DNA of 64,000 bases, taken from Opeltia flavorubescens (taxonomy: Eukaryota; Ascomycota; Lecanoromycetes; Teloschistales; Teloschistaceae). The position numbers and the translations under genes were made by a program. The stretch spans positions 434,001 to 498,000 of the forward strand of contig KE546981.1 in NCBI GenBank assembly GCA_000442125.1, read 5' to 3'. Positions 34,741-43,614 of the stretch are shown one piece after another. Every line of letters starts with the position of its first letter. Position 1 is the stretch's first letter. The notes below the pieces were generated by a model. The model made no database searches and was not told where the DNA came from. It saw only the letters and a program-made list of their open reading frames with translations.

Positions 34741-36164
34741 TCAGATCCATTTCTGCACCACCGTCCCTCCTCTCTTAAACTCGCTCATCTCCCCCAGCAC
34801 CCGGCTCAGATCCTTCAACTCCGTGCTGGGAAATGTAGTCATCAAGGCGAATTCCCTTCCTTGAGCAGAGCTAGACCTGGTGACGAAATCATAAACATCA
34901 CCGATCGTGTGTGTAGTATTGAAGCGGGAAACGAGTCGCGTACCATCACCGAGACGAATTTGTAGGGAGATGGTCGGTTGAGCGTCGTCGACTTGCACTG
35001 CTGATGATGACGATGACGACGACGATTTAGTGGCGGGGGCAGAGGCATTCGCTGTTGAGCTCGAAGGTTGATGGGACGGTGCTATCGACACCATCCCGCC
35101 ATCTCCAGGAGTTGGGCTTCCCAACCTCTGGCCTCCACCCTCAAACGGCTTGTACTTCTTCTTTGGTGGATTGTATTTCTCTTCATGCATGTCCAGCTTT
35201 ACATCTACCTCCTGACTTCGCTCCACATTCAAGATGTCCATAGGTGCGCGACCTTGACGGATGTGGGCAAGGATTTCAGCATTTGCGGGATCATCGTTTC
35301 GGTAGAGAGGTCCATCGTCGACGCTGAAGCCATCAGTCCAGAAGTGAAGGATACGTTCGACTGGAGGGGCAAGGCGAGTCGGAGGCGTAGAGCCAGGGAT
35401 GACCTCTGATGGAGTGTCGTCTCCGCCGAGAGTGCGGGCCGTGCCAGTAAAATTGGTCGGTGGGGGCCGTGAGGACGCTTCAGGATCTTCGGGACGGGCG
35501 AGATTCCTAAACGAGAGATTAGTGTGCGTCCGAAAGGATTATCTTAGATGGTATAGCTTACTTTCTTGCTCGTTCTAGGATCTTTCTCCTCATCTCATCC
35601 GGGTTCTGGACGGCGAGGCCAGATTTCTCACCGCCTGCAAAGAGATTTTGTTTTGAGTCATAGTCGCTGTCATCACTGTCATCCTCGTGGCCTTGTCCTG
35701 TTTGACCGGCGCCACTTCCTCCAGCCAGGTCTCCTAAGGTAGCGAATTTCTTCTTGGGTGGAGCTCGTGAGCTTGAGGATGACTGATCGGGCATTCTCGA
35801 TGTCGTTGGTATAGGTTGTGGAACGGGATCACCACCCAAGGTTCGTCCTCCGCTGGGAAGTGGTTGCGCTAGCGGTGGTGGTTTGTTCTCGTCGTTCTCT
35901 GGAGCAGCTTCTGATGAAGATCGAGGTTCGATGGCTGCTTCTTCAGTGGCTTCTTCAAGGGAAGTGTAGTATTCAGCTGCTGCTGCTGCGAGATCCCACT
36001 GATTCGCTTCCAGATATTGTCTCGCCTTGATAGCCAAAGTTAGTAGATTTATCTCTCTTGGGAACGAGAGCAGTGCTACTCGCCTCGGAGGGCGCGCAGC
36101 CAGTCAAGTTAGAGAACTGGGAGAGAAGCTCGTCTCTTTCAGGATCACTTCTTGCTGTTTCCAT
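34741..36164 (-). CDS. SHP1: Shp1/p47-type Cdc48 cofactor (UBA-SEP-UBX)
   Basis: Exon 1 is 36164-36084, exon 2 is 36025-35562 and exon 3 is 35506-34741, giving 436 residues. The UBA-like N-terminus reads FSNLTGCAPSEARQYLEAN, then WDLAAAAAEYY. After a Ser/Pro-rich linker comes a SEP domain (ILHFWTDGFSVDDGPLYR, AHIRQGRAPMDILN). The C-terminal UBX fold includes SLQIRLGDGTRLVSRFN and ends GGTVVQKWI. Such proteins bind Cdc48/p97 and bring ubiquitinated clients to it. They also act in membrane fusion, autophagy and PP1 regulation. The first intron (36083-36026) must begin with GCGAGT, because SEARQYL can be joined only with that GC donor. The second intron is a normal GTAAGC..TTAG. Confidence 0.93.
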
Positions 36165-37106
36165 AACTTCACATAATACTTACAGGGTATGAGAAGGAAC
36201 TAAAGCTGGGTTCAAAATTTTCGTGGACTGAAGAGATGGTGGGAATGTTCGTCGTCAATAGGCAGCACAGAGGTCGTGGTCCGAAAATCCAAAATATGAT
36301 GCAACAAGCCGCCCGCTTAAACTTCGGTTATACGCACTTGTTGTCGAAACGTTCTTGGACCCTAGCCAAAAAAGTGAATGGAAGGGGCACACGGTCATCG
36401 CAGGAATTGCTACGGAAACCACGCGTGACATCTCTCGGCTCATTTGAAAAGAGGGCGATACTTTATTAGCTGCAATCATCGTGAGTATTAATATACGAGT
36501 GTCGCTATGCTTTGGCTGGAAGTCATTATATCGATTCCGCCTCTATTTACTTTTTTTGCTACCCGATGGACGTTGAATCAGGAACTTTCATCCCTCTTAA
36601 CTCTCATTTTCATAATGCTAATAAAGTAAAATATTCTGGGACTTTATGCGAATAGATGCATTCTTCTAAGCCTTCGCCTATGTTCTGACCTCAGGCAGCA
36701 GTAAGTGCATCCGCTTTACCTAAGCTGTTTAAATACCAGAGGGCAGAAAGAATTGATTAAGTTAGAATCTAGTTGGACCGTATATCTCGATGTAAGATAC
36801 CGTCAGGCAGGTTGCTGTAATAATACGGCCATTGCGTGCATCTTGACCAAAATGTTAGATAGAATTAACATTGTTATGACCTATCGCTAACTGAAGCCTG
36901 CCTCTTGTGACCTTGCATCCTCGCTGATGTTTATCCTTTGCTGTACAAATAGAATACCCGTCAACAATCTTAGGAAAACAACATCTCGAAATTATGAAGA
37001 CGAGGTCAAACACTAATTATTGCCAGGGTTCGTATTGCCCTTTGACAGTTTGACGATTTCTCCTGCCATCTCCGGTCGGCTCCACGTGACCCTCTTCTTT
37101 AAGGTA
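36165..37106. other. Intergenic region, no gene seen
   Basis: AT-rich in 36480-36700 and otherwise featureless. Short open frames lack motifs. The left part is the SHP1 promoter. Confidence 0.45.
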
Positions 37107-37814
37107 TTAGACCGCTACCGTTCCTGGTGCTTGGGTGGCGATAGGTGTACCCCCGATAGGTGTGCCTCCAATCGGTGTGCCCGTGGTAGGTGTGCCCCCG
37201 ATGGGTGTGCCTCCGATGGGTGTGCCCGTGGTAGGTGCGCCCCCGATAGGTGCTGCAGATTCGACAGGTGATGGGCTTTCCACAGGTGCTTGCGTTTCCA
37301 CGGGAGCCTGAGTCGCGACAGGTGCCGAGAATGTAGTAGGGGCTGGAGTTTGTATGAGTGCGGATGTTTCCATAAGTGCTTGACTCCCTATGGGTGCAGC
37401 AGTTCCACTAGGTGTGCCCCCGATAGGTGTATCCCCGATAGGTGTACCCCCGATAGATGTGCTCCCAATAGGTGCTGCAGTTTCGACAGGCGCTTGAGTT
37501 GCCACAGTCGTAAAGGGGTCTACAATTCCAGTAGGTGTTTGACTCTCTATGAATGCTGATGATTCAACGGGTGCCTGACTCTCTATAGGTGCAGCGGTCC
37601 CACTGGGTGCTGGAATTCCAGTCTGAGCTTCACTCTCGACAGGTGCTGGTGAAATGACTGGCTGGGTAATCACTGGCGAAGTGGCTATTGGTTCAGTTGC
37701 TGCCGGTGGAGTAGTGACATCTTGCCTGGCGAACAAGTGTTGAGGCGCCGTTAGACAAGGCGTAGTATAGGATAGAATCAGCGTAGTAAGACCGTAGAGC
37801 TTGATGCTATGCAT
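37107..37814 (-). CDS. Secreted low-complexity repeat protein
   Basis: A single exon from the ATG at 37814 encodes 235 residues. The N-terminus (MHSIKLYGLTTLILSYTTP) is a signal peptide, followed near residue 29 by an Arg-Gln pair (LFARQDVTTP) that may be a processing site. The rest is built from imperfect repeats of two kinds: APVES/APIES-like pentapeptides in the first half and PIGGT/PTTGT-like pentapeptides toward the end. It is rich in Pro, Thr, Ser, Ala and Gly with no Cys in the repeats. This suggests an O-glycosylated wall or surface protein. There is no C-terminal GPI signal. The frame is open for 141 bases upstream, but the signal peptide supports this start. No family name is justified. 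Confidence 0.7.
   Translation of the reverse strand: MHSIKLYGLTTLILSYTTPCLTAPQHLFARQDVTTPPAATEPIATSPVITQPVISPAPVESEAQTGIPAPSGTAAPIESQAPVESSAFIESQTPTGIVDPFTTVATQAPVETAAPIGSTSIGGTPIGDTPIGGTPSGTAAPIGSQALMETSALIQTPAPTTFSAPVATQAPVETQAPVESPSPVESAAPIGGAPTTGTPIGGTPIGGTPTTGTPIGGTPIGGTPIATQAPGTVAV
37135..37260. repeat. 15-bp minisatellite inside the repeat protein gene
   Basis: Imperfect 15-base units of the type ggtgtgcccccgata recur in tandem and keep the reading frame on the minus strand. They encode the PIGGT/PTTGT pentapeptides. A second, shorter cluster of the same unit lies at about 37410-37470. Copy number probably varies between strains, as is known for coding minisatellites in fungi. Confidence 0.75.
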
Positions 37815-39197
37815 TATGGTGGTTGGTGTTTGGGTGGTAGAATTTTTTGTGACTGATCTCGTGGTTGTGTACGAAGTGTTTCGTTCGTGCCGTGAAGAAC
37901 TATTGAATGAGAATGAAGATGGAGAAGAAAAGACACAAAGCTGGAATGGGACCAATTTTTAATAATATTTTCTTATACACTAACATATCTATAACATACA
38001 TATTCAACTGGTTTTTGACCCTTTTCTTGGGAAAGAAGTAGATCCAACCAATTGTGTCTGCATGAATATATCATCGTAGACTGCCTTGAATTGGCCGAGC
38101 GCTTATGATGACGTTAACTAGATCCTTCACAGAAGCCATAAATTTGTAGAGTCCAATTACCAACGATCAATGAAGTCCATCGTAATTGATGGATGGAATC
38201 GTAGGTCACTGTGCCCAATCTCTTTGACATAGAGAGTGTCAAAGCGTAGATCTGGGATAAAATTGAAACACATAGAGCCTCAAATTCGAGAGTTTGGCAA
38301 TGCTTGTCTAAGTTGATAGGCGTTCCTCAGTTTTACGAACTGTTGGCCATCTGCATCATGTTGTGTTCCGATTGTACAAGTTTCTTGACTAGACTAGATG
38401 GAATGAACTTCGATGAGAACGATAAAGAAAAACCTACTGTACTTTACCTTGCAACATGTAGAAGCCGTAGATAGCTTATACTGTACCCTACCACGACAGG
38501 CTATTAGGCGTCAGGTTTGGTAGACACAAAGTCCTCCAAGGAAAAGTTACCAATGTGAGGTACGCAAGGGAAGTATGATAGAATGACGAAATTCGCGAAA
38601 CAATAGGAACGGTGCCATCGGCATGAAGCTGTAATTCTCCATCATAGATAGGGCTGAAACGCTTACCGAGCGGATCGCCCGTATCAAGATAGTCTCATGT
38701 GGTTGGACAGTCGCCTTGTGCTGCCTGTGTTCTCGAGTTCTCGACCTGTCCAAACACAGAGACTGCGGCCAAGCCAAGGCAAACACGATCATGAGTGCCG
38801 CCGTTTCATGGATCTGAAGCATGAACGCTTGATTATAGGGAGACGAGATAAACAAGCAATAATGAAGCTGCTGAATATGGTTTAGCTTAGATCAACTCGA
38901 CTACACAATAATGCGTTGATATAGCAAATTCAACCTTGCGGCAGGCTAAGGNGACTAACGAGAAGTAATGTGCCTCTCAATGAACGCACGTCACAGACTT
39001 TTTCACCCATGTAAAGACCCACATTGCGGTATTTAATCACGCTGCTCATAGAGATCAATAGTTGGAAGAGGATGGGTGATATCTGAATGGTGTTTGAAAT
39101 CCACATTAAATGATATGTGGCCAAACGAACTACAGAAAGATCCTGTCACCCATGTCAGCACCGAGGCAATTCTTGGCGATCCGAAATCGGCGCGCTC

Positions 39198-39202
39198 ATT
39201 GG
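39198..39202 (-). promoter_or_regulatory. CCAAT box upstream of hapX
   Basis: ATTGG on the plus strand, that is CCAAT on the minus strand, lies 182 bases before the hapX ATG. The CCAAT-binding complex is the partner of HapX, so an autoregulatory site is conceivable. A 5-base motif alone is weak evidence. Confidence 0.3.
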
Positions 39203-39227
39203 AGGGGTAACTCTAACTTCATTCGGT

Positions 39228-39236
39228 TTATCAGAT
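39228..39236 (-). promoter_or_regulatory. Iron-GATA (SreA/Urbs1-type) site upstream of hapX
   Basis: The minus strand reads ATCTGATAA, an exact match to the ATCWGATAA consensus for fungal iron-sensing GATA repressors such as SreA. It lies 148 bases before the hapX ATG. In Aspergillus SreA represses hapX when iron is plentiful. The same circuit is inferred here from the site and its position. Confidence 0.65.
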
Positions 39237-39383
39237 TAGAGGATCCTCGTCATACTAATTGTCAATTTCGACATAACTTTATTCGCCCCCATTCGGCGAC
39301 GATCTTGACAGGACTTTGCAATGTCGGAACATTCTTGGAAGTGACTTGTCTCTATCTCATAGTGATTCAATTCACTGAGCATC

Positions 39384-40856
39384 ATGACTATCTCAAGTGC
39401 AACCTCATCAGCCTCTGCTGTCTCTCCGCCAGTCCTAGCTCCTTTAACCCCCTCCGTTGCAAATAAGCCACTCGCTCCCAACCTTACAGCATTACCGTCT
39501 CCTTCAATCTTCACGCATAAAGAATGGGTCATTCCACCACGTCCAAAGCCGGGCCGCAAACCAGCTGCGGATACCCCTCCGACAAAGCGGAAAGCTCAGA
39601 ACCGTCAAGCTCAGCGAGCCTTTCGGGAAAGGAGAGCAGCCAGGGTGGGCGAGTTGGAAGAGCAGATGAAAAAGATGGAAGAAGAGGATGCTAGAGAGCA
39701 AGAAGATCTAAGGACGCAGCTTCGGCAACTGAAGGCAGATCTTCAATCCCACAGCCTGCTACTGCTGTCATGCCGTCAAAGAATGGAAGAGATGGAGTCG
39801 CATATCTCCCGAGAGAGACAGTTACGAACAGATGCAGAGACGGAACTTGGTAAATTCAGGAACAGTCAGAGGCATGGAACCGAGGCTGTGCCATTACCCT
39901 CGAGGAAGTCGAATCATCAGAAGCTGCTACCTGTACCTGACGATCTCCCCACCGATACTCAGGCTCTTGATCCTTACCAAGAAAGTCCAGTGGGCTGTGG
40001 TAAATGTAGCCACGACACCCGCTGTGAATGTATCGAACAAGCATTTGATCTCGACGACATGACTGCCAACAGCTCAGAAGCTCCGAGCAAGCGTCCTCAT
40101 TCTCCTGCAGTCGTTGGAGACAACAAGCGTCTCCGACAAGAAGCAACCCAGGAGTCTGAAAGTAACGAAATTGACTTCACTTCCCGGTTCTCGATGAAAA
40201 AACCACCCGATCTTGCCACGTCCACTTCCTCCACTTCGCTGCCTACAGTAGAAACCAATCCAGACCCCTGCGGCTTCTGCCAGGACGGCAGCCCGTGTAT
40301 TTGTGCTGAGATGGCTCTGGAAGCTATCAAATCCGAGTCTCGTCCGACCGCCGAGAATTCCAACCCCGACTCCTCTAAACCTCCGAACTCCTGCATCAAC
40401 GGCCCCGGGACATGTGCCCGATGCCTTTCCGACGCAAATAGCACCCTTTTCTGCAAATCGCTCGCCGCTACACGGCCTGGATATCGTCCCATTCAATCAT
40501 TCGCTCCTGAAATATTGACTGAAGTTGCCAATGATGATTTGCCACCGACGCCCTCTTCGAATACCGATTTTCCCATTGAAGAAGCAGACATAGCCAAACC
40601 GGCCATCACAGGCCCGACTTTGACTTGTGCAGATGCATACGAAACGCTAAGTCGGCACCCGGCATTCGAACAGGCAAGCCATGAATTGAGCACGTGGATG
40701 CCTCAACTTGCGACCGTGCCCGGTGGCAGGGAAAGAACAGCATTCGAGGTCGAAGCAGCAAGCGTCATGGGCGTTCTGAGGTTCTTTGATCGTAGATTTG
40801 GCAAGAAATCTCAAAAGCGTGAAGCGAGCGATACGGAAGGAAGGAAGAGCTCATGA
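39384..40856 (+). CDS. hapX: HapX, iron-regulatory bZIP factor
   Basis: One exon of 490 residues. Residues ~46-62 (HKEWVIPPRPKPGRKPA) are the conserved domain that binds the CCAAT-binding complex. The bZIP basic region follows directly (KAQNRQAQRAFRERRAARVG) with a heptad coiled coil. Cys-rich regions are visible as CGKCSHDTRCEC, CGFCQDGSPCIC and CINGPGTCARC, the iron or iron-sulfur sensing segments of HapX. By family knowledge, HapX with the CBC represses iron-consuming pathways during iron starvation. It activates iron uptake then, and vacuolar iron storage when iron is in excess. The C-terminal block (LSTWMPQLATVPGGRERTA) is also typical of the family. Length matches orthologues, and no intron is needed. 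Confidence 0.95.
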   Translation: MTISSATSSASAVSPPVLAPLTPSVANKPLAPNLTALPSPSIFTHKEWVIPPRPKPGRKPAADTPPTKRKAQNRQAQRAFRERRAARVGELEEQMKKMEEEDAREQEDLRTQLRQLKADLQSHSLLLLSCRQRMEEMESHISRERQLRTDAETELGKFRNSQRHGTEAVPLPSRKSNHQKLLPVPDDLPTDTQALDPYQESPVGCGKCSHDTRCECIEQAFDLDDMTANSSEAPSKRPHSPAVVGDNKRLRQEATQESESNEIDFTSRFSMKKPPDLATSTSSTSLPTVETNPDPCGFCQDGSPCICAEMALEAIKSESRPTAENSNPDSSKPPNSCINGPGTCARCLSDANSTLFCKSLAATRPGYRPIQSFAPEILTEVANDDLPPTPSSNTDFPIEEADIAKPAITGPTLTCADAYETLSRHPAFEQASHELSTWMPQLATVPGGRERTAFEVEAASVMGVLRFFDRRFGKKSQKREASDTEGRKSS

Positions 40857-42082
40857 CTGGACGATGTGGACGCGGGAACGCTTACCAGGATTTTGGATAT
40901 TACTCTGAGCAAGCTGCTGAGCATAATGACTGGATAGGGGTATGCATACAGGAGCCAAAAAAAATCTACTCAAGAGCCTTCAGGGTTTATCATCCAAGGG
41001 GAACCTGGTCTTTCCTGCATTCTTTTAGCAAGACATCCTCTCCTTCGAATTCAATATCAAGTAAATGTGATTGCTCCTTCCATACAATCTGACTCAATTC
41101 TCGAGGCAATCTTTCAATATTCGATCACTGTTAAACCGCTTGGTTTGATTTACCTGATTGGTGCCTAGTGTCTCAGGCTCTATGTGCTGGTAGGGCGTTC
41201 TAGGGGTAAAAAGGAACATAAACCACTTAGACCTGCGTCAACAGGACGTCCGTAGTATTAAGTATCAAGAACGCATGTACCTCGATGATGATGAATACAT
41301 ATCTCCTCGATGAGTTTTCAAAAGCGCTTAGCTCTCTGGTGGACTTTGGCTCTAAAAGCCCGGCATTGAGCCTTTTTTTAATCTTCCGAATGCCCTTTCT
41401 ACATGAACCTAGATGTTGGGCTCATTGACTATTGTTGAAGGCTGCCACTATTGCTGGTAAGTATTCCAAGCTACAATGCAAATATTTGAACATATCTTTA
41501 CTTTGAAGGCCACCTTACTTGAAAGGAATTTTCCAAATTGATGATGATAGACAAGTACCTACAAGTTAAAAAGGTTAATGAACTTCCTTCAACCCCCCGC
41601 ATTGTAGATTGGATCTTGATCCACCAGTTTTTTATCCAGAATCTCTCAATAGATGTCAACAGTCAAATCAGCCTATATCCTGCACCAAAAGGGGGCCCCA
41701 CAGTGGGCTTGAATTAGTGCAGGATATAGGCTGATTTGACTGTTGACAATAGAATTTGAGAGCAGTCAAGGGAGGTATGATGTCTGTTAAGTCTGTCAAG
41801 GCACATTCCTTAGATCTGCCACATGCACAGCCTTTGCCCCCAGAAAAGCTCTCGCAAAAGCTTAGTGTGTGGGTGAACTTCGGCAGTCTCCAGACAGAAG
41901 GTTTCCCAACCCTGGATTGCATGGGTCTATTGATTGATAATCAGCTTAGCTATCTTATCGGGCTGCATGAGATCATTGCTTCATATAGTCGAGATTTGTA
42001 GTTCACATAGTACTCAAATTTGAATAGAGCTTCGCTTATGCTTTTCTCTGTTGGTCGGTCTTTTTGATACTGTACTGTAAGT
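40857..42082. other. Intergenic region with a hairpin element
   Basis: 1.2 kb between hapX and the NADH pyrophosphatase gene. Apart from the hairpin at 41654-41748 I see only AT-rich sequence. An 81-residue frame at 41756-42001 has no motif and is not called. Confidence 0.45.
41654..41748. mobile_element. Perfect 32-bp inverted-repeat element, MITE-like
   Basis: Arms 41654-41685 and 41717-41748 are perfect inverted complements of 32 bases around a 31-base G/C-rich loop. The left arm starts TGTCAACAGTCAAATCAGCC. The unit is flanked on both sides by ATAGA (41649-41653 and 41749-41753), which looks like a 5-base target-site duplication. It codes for nothing. The form is that of a very small non-autonomous DNA element or a foldback sequence. 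Other copies in the genome would be needed to confirm mobility. It could also fold as a long RNA hairpin if transcribed. Confidence 0.6.
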
Positions 42083-43387
42083 ATGACACAGCCTGCGCTT
42101 CCTGAGCCCGCGTTTCCCGACCTCGATTCCATGCTATCCCGCAAATTCGGCAAAGAAGTCGCAAATTACTTCTCAGGTACCATATCCTTACACTTTGTAT
42201 TTACTCTCCTGATTGACCGTATCTGCATCGCAGGCTCCCCCTTAAACCGCGTCTCCTTCCTCCGGACAGATCATAAGTTCCTCTCCGCCGCGCTCAACCA
42301 CCCAACAACATCCTTTCTCCTTTTCAATAACCTTAACCCCCTCGCCAAAGATCCTTCTCACCTCTCCTATGTCTCCTACGCCGACGTAAAGCCCTTGATA
42401 GGTGAAGACGCCTACTCCAAAACCGAGGAACAGATGGTCGCAGAATACAATTCTACAATCACCATACCACAGCTCCTATTCCTAGGTCTCGATGAACGGA
42501 ACAAGCAGGGACTGACCTACAACATCTACACCGGATCCCCGTACTTTGCCCTCGACGTAACACCAAAAGGAAGCATAACATCAAAAGCACAGGAGCTCGT
42601 CGAAAAATTGCAGTCGCAAGGCTTACAGTTCCTTCAAGGTCGCATACAAGCTTCATTACCAGCACAGGATGCCGCTATATACGCTCAAGCTCGGGCGCTA
42701 CTGGACTGGAACGCTCGGAATCCTTTTTGCGCGCAGTGCGGCCAGCCGACTCTTTCCATTAATGGTGGTATGAAGCGCACTTGTCCGCCCAAGGACATGG
42801 CTTCCCTGAAAGGCTCTATCGGAGGTAACGTAGGCACCGCTCCGGCCGATCGACCGGATTGTGCAACAAGAAAGGGTATATCAAATGTGTGTTTTCCGCG
42901 GACCGATCCGACCGTGATCATGGCTGTCGTAAGCTCGGATGGCAAACGGGTATTGATCGGCCGTCAGAAGAGGTGGCCGCAGTATTGGTATAGTACATTA
43001 GCTGGCTTCGTGGAACCGGCAGAGAGTGTCGAGGAAGCCGTGCGTCGGGAAGTGTGGGAAGAGTCGGGCGTCAAGCTGGGTCGGGTCGTCATACACTCAA
43101 CGCAGCCGTGGCCGTATCCGGCAAATCTCATGATAGGAGCCATCGCGCAGTGCATCCCCGGCGGGGAGGAGATAGTGTTAGAGCATGATCCGGAACTAGA
43201 GGATGCTAGGTGGGCTGAGCTTGAAGAGGTAAGGGAAGCATTGAGAGTTGGAACGTCGGGTTTGGGTGAACCGGCCCAGGAAGGATATGTAGAAGGTAAT
43301 CTGAGATTGCCGGCAGGGACGGCGATAGCGAACCAATTACTTGCAGCCGTCGTTGGAGGCTTCATTGGGGAGTCTCCGAAGATTTAG
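42083..43387 (+). CDS. NPY1: NADH pyrophosphatase (Nudix hydrolase)
   Basis: Exon 1 is 42083-42176, exon 2 is 42234-43387, and the spliced product has 415 residues. An N-terminal domain (LFLGLDERNKQGLTYN) is followed by the zinc-ribbon start FCAQCGQPT. The Nudix box GFVEPAESVEEAVRREVWEE continues with SGV and shows the GX5EX7REUXEEXGU residues. The motif TQPWPYPANLMIG downstream marks the NudC/NADH-specific class. The enzyme cleaves NADH, and also NAD caps in bacteria and mammals, into NMNH and AMP; the yeast homologue is peroxisomal. The C-terminus SPKI is not a standard peroxisomal signal. The 57-bp intron has no stop and is a multiple of three, so unspliced mRNA would encode a 19-residue hydrophobic insert (see findings). 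Confidence 0.93.
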   Translation: MTQPALPEPAFPDLDSMLSRKFGKEVANYFSGTISLHFVFTLLIDRICIAGSPLNRVSFLRTDHKFLSAALNHPTTSFLLFNNLNPLAKDPSHLSYVSYADVKPLIGEDAYSKTEEQMVAEYNSTITIPQLLFLGLDERNKQGLTYNIYTGSPYFALDVTPKGSITSKAQELVEKLQSQGLQFLQGRIQASLPAQDAAIYAQARALLDWNARNPFCAQCGQPTLSINGGMKRTCPPKDMASLKGSIGGNVGTAPADRPDCATRKGISNVCFPRTDPTVIMAVVSSDGKRVLIGRQKRWPQYWYSTLAGFVEPAESVEEAVRREVWEESGVKLGRVVIHSTQPWPYPANLMIGAIAQCIPGGEEIVLEHDPELEDARWAELEEVREALRVGTSGLGEPAQEGYVEGNLRLPAGTAIANQLLAAVVGGFIGESPKI

Positions 43388-43614
43388 AGATGCGCAGGAA
43401 AACATTTCAGGAGCGATTCGAATCTTGGCTAGAATAAGATGCATCCATAGACTCGCAAAGGTAGACATGCATAGAGAACGGTTAGTCATTGGTCATGCCA
43501 CTGAGGACGGTGTAGCAAAGTCTGCAACAAAGCTGGCAGCCTGTCGCGTGATGTCGATACTCCTGATTCTTCCCCTTCACTGCATAATCGTACTCTAAGC
43601 TTTGCGCAGAATCT

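Larger units (their letters stand above)
37815..39383. other. Divergent intergenic region upstream of hapX
   Basis: About 1.57 kb without a recognisable gene, with one N at 38952. Open frames of 60-118 residues show no motif. The right 200 bases contain candidate regulatory sites for hapX, listed separately. Confidence 0.45.

Noticed and set aside
37020-37559. Plus-strand Cys/Arg-rich repeat frames (units like CAPDRC) resembling a small secreted toxin-like repeat protein
   Set aside because: They are antisense to the PIGGT repeats, are broken by stops, and lack a signal peptide. The minus strand has one long frame with a signal peptide.
41756-42001. 81-residue plus-strand frame beside the hairpin element
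   Set aside because: No motif, atypical composition, and no splice partners. I treat it as chance.
42177-42233. Treating the continuous 434-residue NADH pyrophosphatase frame as intronless
   Set aside because: The 57 bases have clear donor, branch and acceptor signals, and their removal restores normal family spacing. Retention is kept only as a finding.
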